NCBI GenBank assembly: GCA_949128115.1
Contig: OX421968.1
Span: 56,375,423 to 56,439,422, forward strand
Source of the DNA: Anaspis maculata
Lineage: Eukaryota > Arthropoda > Insecta > Coleoptera > Scraptiidae
Direction: 5' to 3'
DNA length: 64,000 nt
In this document: positions 24,290 to 38,500 of the stretch, piece after piece
How positions within the stretch are numbered: the stretch's first letter is position 1
Layout of the letters: each line of letters starts with the position of its first letter
Translations under genes and position numbers: made by a program
Notes under the pieces: model-generated
Database searches by the model: none
The model's input: the letters and a program-made list of their open reading frames with translations, nothing else
What the model was told of the DNA's origin: nothing

Positions 24290-26280
24290 GATCGGTCACC
24301 ACTTTTGGAGTTGGCAGCTTTTTGTTCCAAACGCAACATCTGACGAACGAACACAAATATAAAAAAAAAGACACAATTGTTATCCAAAAAGTTCAGGCTC
24401 CAACCCACGTGACTCCAGGCTCCAACCCACGTGACTTCAGGCTTCAACCCACGTGACTTTGAGAACGATCGGTCACCACTTTTAAAGTTGGCAGCTACTC
24501 TTTCCAATCGCATCATCTGACGAACGAACACAAATATAGAAAAAAAGACACAATTGTTATCCAAAAAGTTCAGGTTCTAACCCACGTGACTTCAGGCTTC
24601 AACCCACGTGACTTTAGGCTTCAACCCACGTGACTTTAGGCTTCAACCCACGTGACTTTGAAAACGATCGGTCACCATTTTTGAAGTTGGCTGCTACTCT
24701 TTCCAATCGCAACATCTGACGAACGAACACAAATATAGAAAAAAAGACACAATTGTTATCCAAAAAGTTCAGGTTTGAACCCACGTGACTCCAGGCTCCA
24801 ACCCACGTGACTTCAGGCTTCAACCCACGTGACTTTGAGAACGATCGGTCACCACTTTTGAAGTTGGCAGCTACTCTTTCCAAACGCAACATCTGACGAA
24901 CGAACACAAATATAGAAGAAAAGACACAATTGTTATCCAAAAAGTTCAGGTTTTAACCCACGTGACTTCAAGCTTAAACCCACGTGACTTCAGGCTTCAA
25001 CCCACGTGACTTCAGGCTTCAACCCACGTGACTTCAGGCTTCAACTCACGTGACTTTGAAAACGATCGGTCACCACTTTTGGAGTAGGCAGCCACTCTTT
25101 CCAAACGCAACATCTGACGAACGAACACAAATATAGAAAGAAAGACACAATTGTTATCCAAAAAGTTCAGGTTTGAACCCACGTGACTCCAGGCTCCAAC
25201 CCACGTGACTTCAGGCTTCAACCCACGTGACTTTTAAAACGATCGGTCACCACTTTTGATGTTTGCAGCTACTTGTTTCAAACGCAACATCTGGCTAACG
25301 AACACAAATAGAGAAGAAAAGACACAATTGTTATCCAAAAAGTTCAGGTTTCAACCCACGTGACTTCAGGCTTCAACCCACGTGACTTTGAAAACGATCG
25401 GTCACCACTTTTGAAGTTGGCAGCTACTCTTTCCAAACGCAACATCTGACGAACGAACACAAATATAGAAAGAAAGACACAATTGTTATCCAAAAAGTTC
25501 AGGTTTGAACCCACGTGACTCCAGGCTCCAACCCACGTGACTTCAGGCTTCAACCCACGTGACTTTTAAAACGTTCGGTCACCACTTTTGATGTTTGCAG
25601 CTACTTGTTTCAAACGCAACATCTGACTAACGAACACAAATATAGAAGAAAAGACACAACTGTTATCCAAAAAGTTCAGGTTTTAACCCACGTGACTTCA
25701 GGTTTCAACCCACGTGACTTCAGGCTTCAACCCACGTGACTTTGAAAACGATCGGTCGCCACTTTTGAAGTTGGCAGCTACTTTTTCCAAACGCAACATC
25801 TGACGAACGAACACAAATATAGAAAGAAAGACACAATTGTTATCCAAAAAGTTCAGGTTTGAACCCACGTGACTCCAGGCTCCAAACCACGTGACTTCAG
25901 GCTTCAACCCACGTGACTTTTAAAACGATCGGTCACCACTTTTGATGTTGGCAGCTACTTGTTCCAAACGCAACATTTGACTAACGAACACAAATATAGA
26001 AGAAAAGACACAATTGTTATCCAAAAAGTTCGGGTTTTAAACCACGTGACTTCAGGCTTCAACCCGCGTGACTTCAGGCTTCACCCCACGTGACTTTGAA
26101 AACGATCGGTCACCACTTTTGAAGTTGGCAGCTACTCTTTCCAAACGCAACATCTGACGAACGAACACAAATATAGAAAAAAAGACACAATTGTTATCCA
26201 AAAAGTTCAGGTTTGAACCCACGTGACTCCAGGCTCCAACCCACGTGACTTCAGGCTTCAACCCACGTGACTTTGAGAAC

Positions 26281-26523
26281 GATCGGTCACCACTTTTGAA
26301 GTTGGCAGCTACTCTTTTCAAACGCAACATCTGACGAACGAACACAAATATAGAAAAAAAGACACAATTGTTATCCAAAAAGTTCAGGTTCTAACCCACG
26401 TGACTTCAAGCTTCAACCCACGTGACTTCAGGCTTCAACCCACGTGACTTCAGGCTTCAACCCACGTGACTTCATGCTTCAACCCACGTGACTTCAGGCT
26501 TTAACCCACGTGACTTTGAAAAC
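26281..26523 (+). repeat. 243-bp six-unit monomer, family A copy 3
   Basis: This is the counterpart of 15842-16084, offset 10,439 bp, with the same order of variants. Together the three copies mark equivalent positions in the family A higher-order repeats. Confidence 0.88.
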
Positions 26524-29500
26524 GATCGGTCACCATTTTTGAAGTTGGCTGCTACTCTTTTCAAACGCAACATCTGACAAACTGACACAAATATAGAAAG
26601 GAAGACACAATTGTTATCCAAAAAAGTCAGGTTTGAACCCACGTGACTTCAGGCTCCAACCCTCGTGACTTCAGGCTTCAACCCACGTGACTTCAGGCTT
26701 CAACCCACGTGACTTCAGGCTCTAACCCACGTGACTTTCAAAACGATCGGTCACCACTTTTGGAGTTGGCAGCTTCTTGTTCCAAACGCAACATCTGACG
26801 AACGAACACAAATATCAAAAAAAAGACACAATTGTTATCAAAAAAGTTCAGGCTCCATTCCACGTGACTTCAGGCTTCAACCCACGTGACTTTAGGCTCC
26901 AACCCACGTGACTTTTGAAACGATCGGTCACGACTTTTGGAGTTGTCAGCTACTTGTTCCAAACGCAACATCTGACGAACGAACACAAATATAGAAGAAA
27001 AGACACAATTGTTATCCAAAAAGTTCAGGTTTTAACCCACGTGACTTCAGGCTTCAACCCACGTGACTTCAGGCTTCAACCCACGTGACTTCAGGCTTCA
27101 ACCCACGTGACTTTGAAAACGATCGGTCACCACTTTTGAAGTTGGCAGCTACTCTTTCCAAACGCAACATCTGACGAACGAACACAAATATAGAAAAAAA
27201 GACACAATTGTTATCCAAAAAGTTCAGGTTCTAACCCACGTGACTTCAGGCTTCAACCCACGTGACTTTGAAAACGATCGGTCACCATTTTTGAAGTTGG
27301 CTGCTCCTCTTTTCAAACTCAACATCTGACAAACGAACACAAATATAGAAAGAAAGACACAATTGTTATCCAAAAAAGTCAGGTTTGAACCCACGTGACT
27401 CCTTGCTCCATCCCACGTGACTTCAGGCTTCAACCCACGTGACTTCAGGCTTCAACCCACGTGACTTCAGGCTCCAACCCACGTGACTTTCAAAACGATC
27501 GGTCACCACTTTTGGAGTTGGCAGCTTTTTGTTCCAAACGCAACATCTGACGAACGAACACAAATATCAAAAAAATGACACAATTGTTATCCAAAAAGTT
27601 CAGGCTCCAACCCACGTGACTTCAGGCTTCAACCCACGTGACTTCAGGCTCCAACCCACGTGACTTTTGAAACGATCGATCACGACTTTTGGAGTTGTCA
27701 GCTACTTGTTCCAAACGCAACATCTGACGAACGAACACAAATATAGAAGAAAAGACACAATTGTTATCCAAAAAGTTCAGGTTTTAACCCACGTGACTTC
27801 AGGCTTCAACCCACGTGACTTCAGGCTTCAACCCACGTGACTTTGAAAACGATCGGTCACCACTTTTGAAGTTGGCAGCTACTCTTTCCAAACGCAACAT
27901 CTGACTAACGAACACAAATATAGAAGAAAAGACACAATTGTTATCCAAAAAGTTCAGGTTTCAACCCACGTGACTTCAGGCTTCAACGTACGTGACTTCA
28001 GGCTTCAACCCACGTGACTTCAGGCTCCAACCCACGTGACTTTTGAAACGATCGGTCACGACTTTTGGAGTTGTCAGCTACTTGTTCCAAACGCAACATC
28101 TGACGAACGAACACAAATATAGAGAAAAAGACACAATTGTTATCCAAAAAGTTCAGGTTCTAACCCACGTGACTCCAGGCTTCAACCCACGTGACTTCGG
28201 GCTTCAACCCACGTGATTTTGAAAACGATCGGTCTTCATTTTTGAAGTTGGCTGCTACTCTTTCCAAACGCAACATCTGACGAACGAACACAAATATAGA
28301 AAAAAAAAAACAATTGTTATCCAAATAGTTCAGGTTTGAACCCACGTGACTCCAGGCTCCAACCCACGTGAGTTCAGGCTTCAACCCACGTGACTTTGAA
28401 AACGATCGGTCACCACTTTTGAAGTTGGCAGCTACTCTTTCCAAACGCAACATCTGACGAACGAACACAAATATAGAGAAAAAGACACAATTGTTTTCCA
28501 AAAAGTTCAGGTTCTAACCCACGTGACTTCAAGCTTCAACCCACGTGACTTCGGGCTTCAACCCACGTGACTTTGAAAACGATCGGTCACCATTTTTGAA
28601 GTTGGCTGCTACTCTTTCCAAACGCAACATCTGACGAACGAACACAAATATAGAAAAAAAAAACAATTGTTATCCAAATAGTTCAGGTTTGAACCCACGT
28701 GACTCCAGGCTCCAACCCACGTGACTTCAGGCTTCAACCCACGTGACTTTGAGAACGATCGGTCACCACTTTTGGAGTTGGCAGCTACTCTTTCCAAACG
28801 CAACATCTGACGAACGAACACAAATATAGAAGAAAAGACACAACTGTTATCCAAAAAGTTCAGGTTATAACCCACGTGACTTCAGGTTTCAACCCACGTG
28901 ACTTCAGGCTTCAACACACGTGACTTTGAAAACGATCGGTCACCACTTTTGAAGTTGGCAGCTACTTTTTCCAAACGCAACATCTGACGAACGAACACAA
29001 ATATAGAAAGAAAGACACAATTGTTATCCAAAAAGTTCAGGTTTGAACCCACGTGACTCCAGACTCCAAACCACGTGACTTCAGGCTTCAACCCACGTGA
29101 CTTTTAAAACGATCGGTCACCACTTTTGATGTTGGCAGCTACTTGTTCCAAACGCAACATCTGACTAACGAACACAAATATAGAAGAAAAGACACAATTG
29201 TTATCCAAAAAGTTCAGGTTTTAACCCACGTGACTTCAGGCTTCAACCCGCGTGACTTCAGGCTTCACCCCACGTGATATGAAAACGATCGGTCACCACT
29301 TTTGAAGTTGGCAGCTACTCTTTCCAAACGCAACATCTGACGAACGAACACAAATATAGAAAAAAAGACACAATTGTTATCCAAAAAGTTCAGGTTTGAA
29401 CCCACGTGACTCCAGGCTCCAACCCACGTGACTTCAGGCTTCAACCCACGTGACTTTGAGAACGATCGGTCACCACTTTTGAAGTTGGCAGCTACTCTTT

Positions 29501-31520
29501 CCAAACGCAACATCTGACGAACGAACACAAATATAGAAGAAAAGACACAATTGTTATCCAAAAAGTTCAGGTTTTAACCCACGTGACTTCAAGCTTCAAC
29601 CCACGTGACTTCAGGCTTCAACCCACGTGACTTCAGGCTCCAACCCACGTGACTTCAGGCTTCAGCCCACGTGACTTTGAAAACGATCGGTCACCACTTT
29701 TGAAGTTGGCAGCTACTCTTTCCAAACGCAACATCTGACGAACGAACACAAATATAGAAAAAAAGACACAATTGTTATCCAAAAAGTTCAGGTTCTAACC
29801 CACGTGACTTCAGGCTTCAACCCACGTGACTTCATGCTCCATCCCACGTGACTTCAGGCTTCAACCCACGTGACTTTGAAAACGATCGGTCACCAATTTT
29901 GAAGTTGGCTGCTACTTTTTTCAAACGCAACATCTGACAAACGAACACAAATATAGAAAGAAAGACACAATTGTTATCCAAAAAAGTCAGGTTTGAACCC
30001 ACGTGACTCCAGGCTCCAACCCACGTGACTTCAGGCTTCAACCCACGTGACTTCAGGCTTCAACCCACGTGACTTCAGGCTCCAACCCACGTGACTTTCA
30101 AAACGATCGGTCACCACTTTTGGAGTTGGCAGCTTCTTGTTCCAAACGCAACATCTGACGAACGAACACAAATATCAAAAAAAAGACACAATTGTTATCC
30201 AAAAAGTTCAGGCTTCAACCCACGTGACTTCAGGCTCCAACCCACGTGACTTTTGAAACGATCGGTCACGACTTTTGGAGTTGTCAGCTACTTGTTCCAA
30301 ACGCAACATCTGACGAACGAACACAAATATAGAAGAAAAGACACAATTGTTATCCAAAAAGTTCAGGTTTTAGCCCACGTGACTTCAGGCTTCAACCCAC
30401 GTGACTTCAGGCTTCAACCCACGTGACTTTGAAAACGATCGGTCACCACTTTTGAAGTTGGCAGCTACTCTTCCCAAACGCAACATCTGACTAACGAACA
30501 CAAATATAGAAGAAAAGACACAATTGTTATCCAAAAAGTTCAGGTTTCAACCCACGTGACTTCAGGCTTCAACCCACGTGACTTCAGGCTCCAACCCACG
30601 TGACTTTTGAAACGATCGGTCACGACTTTTGGAGTTGTCAGCTACTTGTTCCAAACGCAACATCTGACGAACGAACACAAATATAGAAGAAAAGACACAA
30701 TTGTTATCCAAAAAGTTCAGGTTTTAACCCACGTGACTTCAGGCTTCAACCCACGTGACTTCAGTCTCCAACCCACGTGACTTTGAAAACGATCAGTCAC
30801 CACTTTTGAAGTTGGCAGCTACTCTTTCCAAACGCATCATCTGACGAACGAACACAAATATAGAAAAAAAGACACAATTGTTATCCAAAAAGCTCAGGTT
30901 TGATCCCACGTGACTCCAGGCTCCAACCCACGTGACTTCAGGCGCCAACCCACGTGACTTTGAGAACGATCGGTCACCACTTTTGAAGTTGGCAGCTACC
31001 CTTTCCAAACGCAACATCTGACGAACGAACACAAATATAGAAAAAAAGACACAATTGTTATCCAAAAAGTTCAAGTTTTAACCCACGTGACTTCAGGCTT
31101 CAACCCACGTGACTTCAGGCTTCAACCCACGTGACTTTCAAAACGATCGGTCACCACTTTTGGAGTTGGCAGCTTTTTGTTCCAAACGCAACATCTGACG
31201 AACGAACACAAATATAAAAAAAAAGACACAATTGTTATCCAAAAAGTTTAGGCTCCAACCCACGTGACTCCAGGCTCCAACCCACGTGACTTCAGGCTTC
31301 AACTCACGTGACTTTGAGAACGATCGGTCACCACTTTTAAAGTTGGCAGCTACTCTTTCCAATCGCATCATCTGACGAACGAACACAAATATAGAAAAAA
31401 AGACACAATTGTTATCCAAAAAGTTCAGGTTCTAACCCACGTGACTTCAGGCTTCAACCCACGTGACTTCAGGCTTCAACCCACGTGACTTTAGGCTTCA
31501 ACCCACGTGACTTTGAAAAC

Positions 31521-34500
31521 GATCGGTCACCATTTTTGAAGTTGGCTGCTACTCTTTCCAATCGCAACATCTGACGAACGAACACAAATATAGAAAAAAA
31601 GACACAATTGTTATCCAAAAAGTTCAGGTTCTAACCCACGTGACTTCAGGCTTCAACCCACGTGACTTCAGGCTCCAACCCACGTGACTCCAGGCTTCAG
31701 CCCACGTGACTTTTGAAACGATCGGTCACCACTTTTGATGTTGGCAGCTACTTGTTCCAAACGCAACATCTGACTAACGAACACAAATATAGAAGAAAAG
31801 ACACAATTGTTATCCAAAAAGTTCAGGTTTTAACCCACGTGACTTCAGGCTTCAACCTGCGTGACTTCAGGCTCCAACCCACGTGACTTTTGAAACGATC
31901 GGTCACGACTTTTGGAGTTGTCAGCTACTTGTTCCAAACGCAACATCTGACGAACGAACACAAATATAGAAGAAAAGACACAATTGTTATCGAAGAAGTT
32001 CAGGTTTTAACCCACGTGACTTCAGGCTTCAACGCACGTGACTTCAGGCTTCAACCCACGTGACTTTGAAAACGATCGGTCACCACTTTTGAAGTTGGCA
32101 GCTACTCTTTCCAAACGCAACATCTGACGAACGAACACAAATATAGAAAAAAAGACACAATTGTTATCCAAAAAGTTCAGGTTTGAACCCACGTGACTCC
32201 AGGCTCCAACCCACGTGACTTCAGGCTTCAACCCACGTGACTTTGAGAACGATCGGTCACCACTTTTGAAGTTGGCAGCTACTCTTTCCAAACGCAACAT
32301 CTGACGAACGAACACAAATATAGAAGAAAAGACACAATTGTTATCCAAAAAGTTCAGGTTTTAACCCACGTGACTTCAAGCTTCAACCCACGTGACTTCA
32401 GGCTTCAACCCACGTGACTTTGAAAATGATCGGTCACCACTTTTGAAGTTGGCAGCTACTCTTTCCAAACGCAACGTCTGACTAACGAACACAAATATAG
32501 AAGAAAAGACACAATTGTTATCCAAAAAGTTCAGGTTTCAACCCACGTGACTTCAGGCTTCAACCCACGTGACTTCAGGCTTCAACCCACGTGACTTCAG
32601 GCTCCAACCCACGTGACTTTTGAAACGATCGGTCACGACTTTTGGAGTTGTCAGCTACTTGTTCCAAACGCAACATCTGACGAACGAACACAAATATAGA
32701 GAAAAAGACACAATTGTTATCCAAAAAGTTCAGGTTTTAACCCACGTGACTTCAGGCTTCAACCTACGTGACTTCAGGCTCCAACCCACGTGACTTTTGA
32801 AACGATCGGTCACGACTTTTGGAGTTGTCAGCTACTTGTTCCAAACGCAACATCTGACGAACGAACACAAATATAGAAGAAAAGACACAATTGTTATCGA
32901 AAAAGTTCAGGTTTTAACCCACGTGACTTCAGGCTTCAATGCACGTGACTTCAGGCTTCAACCCACGTGACTTTGAAAACGATCGGTCACCACTTTTGAA
33001 GTTGGCAGCTACTCTTTCCAAACGCAACATCTGACGAACGAACACAAATATAGAAAAAAAGACACAATTGTTATCCAAAAAGTTCAGGTTTGAACCCACG
33101 TGACTCCAGGCTCCAACCCACGTGACTTCAGGCTTCAACCCACGTGACTTTGAGAACGATCGGTCACCACTTTTGAAGTTGGCAGCTACTCTTTCCAAAC
33201 GCAACATCTGACGAACGAACACAAATATAGAAGAAAAGACACAATTGTTATCCAAAAAGTTCAGGTTTCAACCCACGTGACTTCAAGCTTCAACCCACGT
33301 GACTTCAGGCTTCAACCCACGTGACTTCAGGCTTCAACCCACGTGACTTCAGGCTTCAACCCACGTGACTTTGAAAACGATCGGTCACCACTTTTGAAGT
33401 AGGCAGCTACTCTTTCCAAACGCAACATTTGACGAACGAACACAAATATAGAAAGAAAGACACAATTGTTATCCAAAAAGTTCAGGTTTGAACCCACGTG
33501 ACTCCAGGCTCCAACCCACGTGACTTCAGGCTTCAACCCACGTGACTTTTAAAACGATCGGTCACCACTTTTGATGTTTGCAGCTACTTGTTTCAAACGC
33601 AACATCTGACTAACGAACACAAATAGAGAAGAAAAGACACAATTGTTATCCAAAAAGTTCAGGTTTCAACCCACGTGACTTCAGGCTTCAACCCACGTGA
33701 CTTTGAAAACGATCGGTCACCACTTTTGAAGTTGGCAGCTACTCTTTCCAAACGCAACATTTGACGAACGAACACAAATATAGAAAAAAAGACACAATTG
33801 TTATCCAAAAAGTTCAGGTTCTAACCCACGTGACTTCAGGCTTCAACCCACGTGACTTTGAAAACGATCGGTCACCATTTTTGAAGTTGGCTGCTACTTT
33901 TTTCAAACGCAACATCTGACAAACGAACACAAATATAGAAAGAAAGACACAATTGTTATCCAAAAAAGTCAGGTTTGAACCCACGTGACTCCAGGATCCA
34001 ACCCACGTGACTTCAGGCTTCAACCCACGTGACTTCAGGCTTCAACCCACGTGACTTCAGGCTCCAACCCACGTGACTTTCAAAACGATCGGTCACCACT
34101 TTTGGAGTTGGCAGCTTCTTGTTCCAAACGCAACATCTGACGAACGAACACAAATATCAAAAAAAAGACACAATTGTTATCCAAAAAGTTCAGGCTCCAA
34201 CCCACGTGACTTTAGGCTTCAACCCACGTGACTTCAGGCTCCAACCCACGTGACTTTTGAAACGATCGGTCACGACTTTTGGAGTTGTCAGCTACTTGTT
34301 CCAAACGCAACATCTGACGAACGAACACAAATATAGAAGAAAAGACACAATTGTTATCCAAAAAGTTCAGGTTTTAGCCCACGTGACTTCAGGCTTCAAC
34401 CCACGTGACTTCAGGCTTCAACCCACGTGACTTTCGAAACGATCGGTCACGACTTTTGGAGTTGTCAGCTACTTGTTCCAAACGCAACTTCTGACGAACG

Positions 34501-35502
34501 AACACAAATATAGAAGAAAAGACACAATTGTTATCCAAAAAGTTCAGGTTTTAACCCACGTGACTTCAGGCTTCAACCTACGTGACTTCAGGCTCCAACC
34601 CACGTGACTTTTGAAACGATCGGTCACGACTTTTGGAGTTGTCAGCTACTTGTTCCAAACGCAACATCTGACGAACGAACACAAATATAGAAGAAAAGAC
34701 ACAATTGTTATCGAAAAAGTTCAGGTTTTAACCCACGTGACTTCAGGCTTCAATGCACGTGACTTCAGGCTTCAACCCACGTGACTTTGAGAACGATCGG
34801 TCACCACTTTTGAAGTTGGCAGCTACTCTTTCCAAACGCAACATCTGACGAACGAACACAAATATAGAAAAAAAGACACAATTGTTATCCAAAAAGTTCA
34901 GGTTTGAACCCACGTGACTCCAGGCTCCAACCCACGTGACTTCAGGCTTCAACCCACGTGACTTTGAGAACGATCGGTCACCACTTTTGAAGTTGGCAGC
35001 TACTCTTTCCAAACGCAATATCTGACGAACGAACACAAATATAGAAGAAAAGACACAATTGTTATCCAAAAAGTTCAGGTTTTAACCCACGTGACTTCAA
35101 GCTTCAACCCACGTGACTTCAGGCTTCAACCCACGTGACTTTCAAAACGATCGGTCACCACTTTTGGAGTTGGCAGCTTTTTGTTCCAAACGCAACATCT
35201 GACGAACGAACACAAATATAAAAAAAAAGACACAATTGTTATCCAAAAAGTTCAGGCTCCAACCCACGTGACTCCAGGCTCCAACCCACGTGACTTCAGG
35301 CTTCAACCCACGTGGCTTTGAGAACGATCGGTCACCACTTTTAAAGTTGGCAGCTACTCTTTCCAATCGCATCATCTGACGAACGAACACAAATATAGAA
35401 AAAAAGACACAATTGTTATCCAAAAAGTTCAGGTTCTAACCCACGTGACTTCAGGCTTCAACCCACGTGACTTTAGGCTTCAACCCACGTGACTTTGAAA
35501 AC
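31521..35502 (+). repeat. Block C, first copy (3,982 bp)
   Basis: The epsilon-like core at 31521 and the following monomers recur from 35503 at offset 3,982. The block spans the end of A3 and the start of A4. It includes an AAAATGATCGG core near 32426, the TTCAATGCACG unit near 32935 and a delta-type monomer near 35150. It represents a tandem doubling of about 4 kb made by exchange between non-equivalent positions of the family A unit. Confidence 0.85.
34441..35502 (+). repeat. Partial fourth family A copy (A4)
   Basis: It matches 23405 onward at offset 11,036 and then 10,859, because the extra 177-bp unit of A3 is absent. Near 35480 it has one TTTAGGCTTC unit where A3 has two, and from the epsilon-like core at 35503 onward it follows sequence equivalent to 31521 rather than to A3's 24.7 kb. 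It has CCCACGTGGC near 35310 where neighbours have CCCACGTGAC. Confidence 0.8.
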
Positions 35503-38500
35503 GATCGGTCACCATTTTTGAAGTTGGCTGCTACTCTTTCCAATCGCAACATCTGACGAACGAACACAAATATAGAAAAAAAGACACAATTGTTATCCAA
35601 AAAGTTCAGGTTCTAACCCACGTGACTTCAGGCTTCAACCCACGTGACTTCAGGCTCCAACCCACGTGACTCCAGGCTTCAGCCCACGTGACTTTTGAAA
35701 CGATCGGTCACCACTTTTGATGTTGGCAGCTACTTGTTCCAAACGCAACATCTGACTAACGAACACAAATATAGAAGAAAAGACACAATTGTTATCCAAA
35801 AAGTTCAGGTTTTAACCCACGTGACTTCAGGCTTCAACCTACGTGACTTCAGGCTCCAACAACGTGATTCTTGAAACGATCGGTCACGACTTTTGGAGTT
35901 GTCAGCTACTTGTTCCAAACGCAACATCTGACGAACGAACACAAATATAGAAGAAAAGACACAATTGTTATCGAAAAAGTTCAGGTTTTAACCCACGTGA
36001 CTTCAGGCTTCAACGCACGTGACTTCAGGCTTCAACCCACGTGACTTTGAAAACGATCGGTCACCACTTTTGAAGTTGGCAGCTACTCTTTCCAAACGCA
36101 ACATCTGACGAACGAACACAAATATAGAAAAAAAGACACAATTGTTATCCAAAAAGTTCAGGTTTGAACCCACGTGACTCCAGGCTCCAACCCACGTGAC
36201 TTCAGGCTTCAACCCACGTGACTTTGAGAACGATCGGTCACCACTTTTGAAGTTGGCAGCTACTCTTTCCAAACGCAACATCTGACGAAAGAACACAAAT
36301 ATAGAAAAAAAGACACAATTGTTATCCAAAAAGTTCAGGTTTGAACCCACGTGACTCCAGGCTCCAACCCACGTGACTTCAGGCTTCAACCCACGTGACT
36401 TTGAGAACGATCGGTCACCACTTTTGAAGTTGGCAGCTACTCTTTCCAAACGCAACATCTGACGAACGAACACAAATATAGAAGAAAAGACACAATTGTT
36501 ATCCAAAAAGTTCAGGTTTTAACCCACGTGACTTCAAGCTTCAACCCACGTGACTTCAGGCTTCAACCCACGTGACTTTGAAAATGATCGGTCACCACTT
36601 TTGAAGTTGGCAGCTACTCTTTCCAAACGCAACGTCTGACTAACGAACACAAATATAGAAGAAAAGACACAATTGTTATCCAAAAAGTTCAGGTTTCAAC
36701 CCACGTGACTTCAGGCTTCAACCCACGTGACTTCAGGCTTCAACCCACGTGACTTCAGGCTCCAACCCACGTGACTTTTGAAACGATCGGTCACGACTTT
36801 TGGAGTTGTCAGCTACTTGTTCCAAACGCAACATCTGACGAACGAACACAAATATAGAGAAAAAGACACAATTGTTATCCAAAAAGTTCAGGTTTTAACC
36901 CACGTGACTTCAGGCTTCAACCTACGTGACTTCAGGCTCCAACCCACGTGACTTTTGAAACGATCGGTCACGACTTTTGGAGTTGTCAGCTACTTGTTCC
37001 AAACGCAACATCTGACGAACGAACACAAATATAGAAGAAAAGACACAATTGTTATCGAAAAAGTTCAGGTTTTAACCCACGTGACTTCAGGCTTCAATGC
37101 ACGTGACTTCAGGCTTCAACCCACGTGACTTTGAAAACGATCGGTCACCACTTTTGAAGTTGGCAGCTACTCTTTCCAAACGCAACATCTGACGAACGAA
37201 CACAAATATAGAAAAAAAGACACAATTGTTATCCAAAAAGTTCAGGTTTGAACCCACGTGACTCCAGGCTCCAACCCACGTGACTTCAGGCTTCAACCCA
37301 CGTGACTTTGAGAACGATCGGTCACCACTTTTGAAGTTGGCAGCTACTCTTTCCAAACGCAACATCTGACGAACGAACACAAATATAGAAGAAAAGACAC
37401 AATTGTTATCCAAAAAGTTCAGGTTTCAACCCACGTGACTTCAAGCTTCAACCCACGTGACTTCAGGCTTCAACCCACGTGACTTCAGGCTTCAACCCAC
37501 GTGACTTCAGGCTTCAACCCACGTGACTTTGAAAACGATCGGTCACCACTTTTGAAGTAGGCAGCTACTCTTTCCAAACGCAACATTTGACGAACGAACA
37601 CAAATATAGAAAGAAAGACACAATTGTTATCCAAAAAGTTCAGGTTTGAACCCACGTGACTCCAGGCTCCAACCCACGTGACTTCAGGCTTCAACCCACG
37701 TGACTTTTAAAACGATCGGTCACCACTTTTGATGTTTGCAGCTACTTGTTTCAAACGCAACATCTGACTAACGAACACAAATAGAGAAGAAAAGACACAA
37801 TTGTTATCCAAAAAGTTCAGGTTTCAACCCACGTGACTTCAGGCTTCAACCCACGTGACTTTGAAAACGATCGGTCACCACTTTTGAAGTTGGCAGCTAC
37901 TCTTTCCAAACGCAACATTTGACGAACGAACACAAATATAGAAAAAAAGACACAATTGTTATCCAAAAAGTTCAGGTTCTAACCCACGTGACTTCAGGCT
38001 TCAACCCACGTGACTTTGAAAACGATCGGTCACCATTTTTGAAGTTGGCTGCTACTTTTTTCAAACGCAACATCTGACAAACGAACACAAATATAGAAAG
38101 AAAGACACAATTGTTATCCAAAAAAGTCAGGTTTGAACCCACGTGACTCCAGGATCCAACCCACGTGACTTCAGGCTTCAACCCACGTGACTTCAGGCTT
38201 CAACCCACGTGACTTCAGGCTCCAACCCACGTGACTTTCAAAACGATCGGTCACCACTTTTGGAGTTGGCAGCTTCTTGTTCCAAACGCAACATCTGACG
38301 AACGAACACAAATATCAAAAAAAAGACACAATTGTTATCCAAAAAGTTCAGGCTCCAACCCACGTGACTTTAGGCTTCAACCCACGTGACTTCAGGCTCC
38401 AACCCACGTGACTTTTGAAACGATCGGTCACGACTTTTGGAGTTGTCAGCTACTTGTTCCAAACGCAACATCTGACGAACGAACACAAATATAGAAGAAA

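Larger units (their letters stand above)
23405..34440 (+). repeat. Family A higher-order repeat, copy A3 (11,036 bp)
   Basis: It starts with the single 354-bp beta dimer and matches A2 at offset 10,262. The offset becomes 10,439 after one added 177-bp monomer near 23936-24289, and 11,036 after 597 bp of added monomers around 32430-32930. A private substitution, GGCTGCTCCTC near 27302, distinguishes it from A1 and A2 (GGCTGCTACTC). Its last 2.9 kb also forms the first copy of the 4-kb block. Confidence 0.88.

Noticed and set aside
36003..36506. 167-codon minus-strand open frame (also 23707-24210, 152 codons at 50092-50550 and about a hundred of 61-113 codons)
   Set aside because: All are the same 59-residue period read through in-phase 177-bp monomers. 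They begin and end wherever a 22-bp step shifts the frame, start codons vary, and no domain is recognisable. The hydrophobic stretch is just the A-tract read in reverse.
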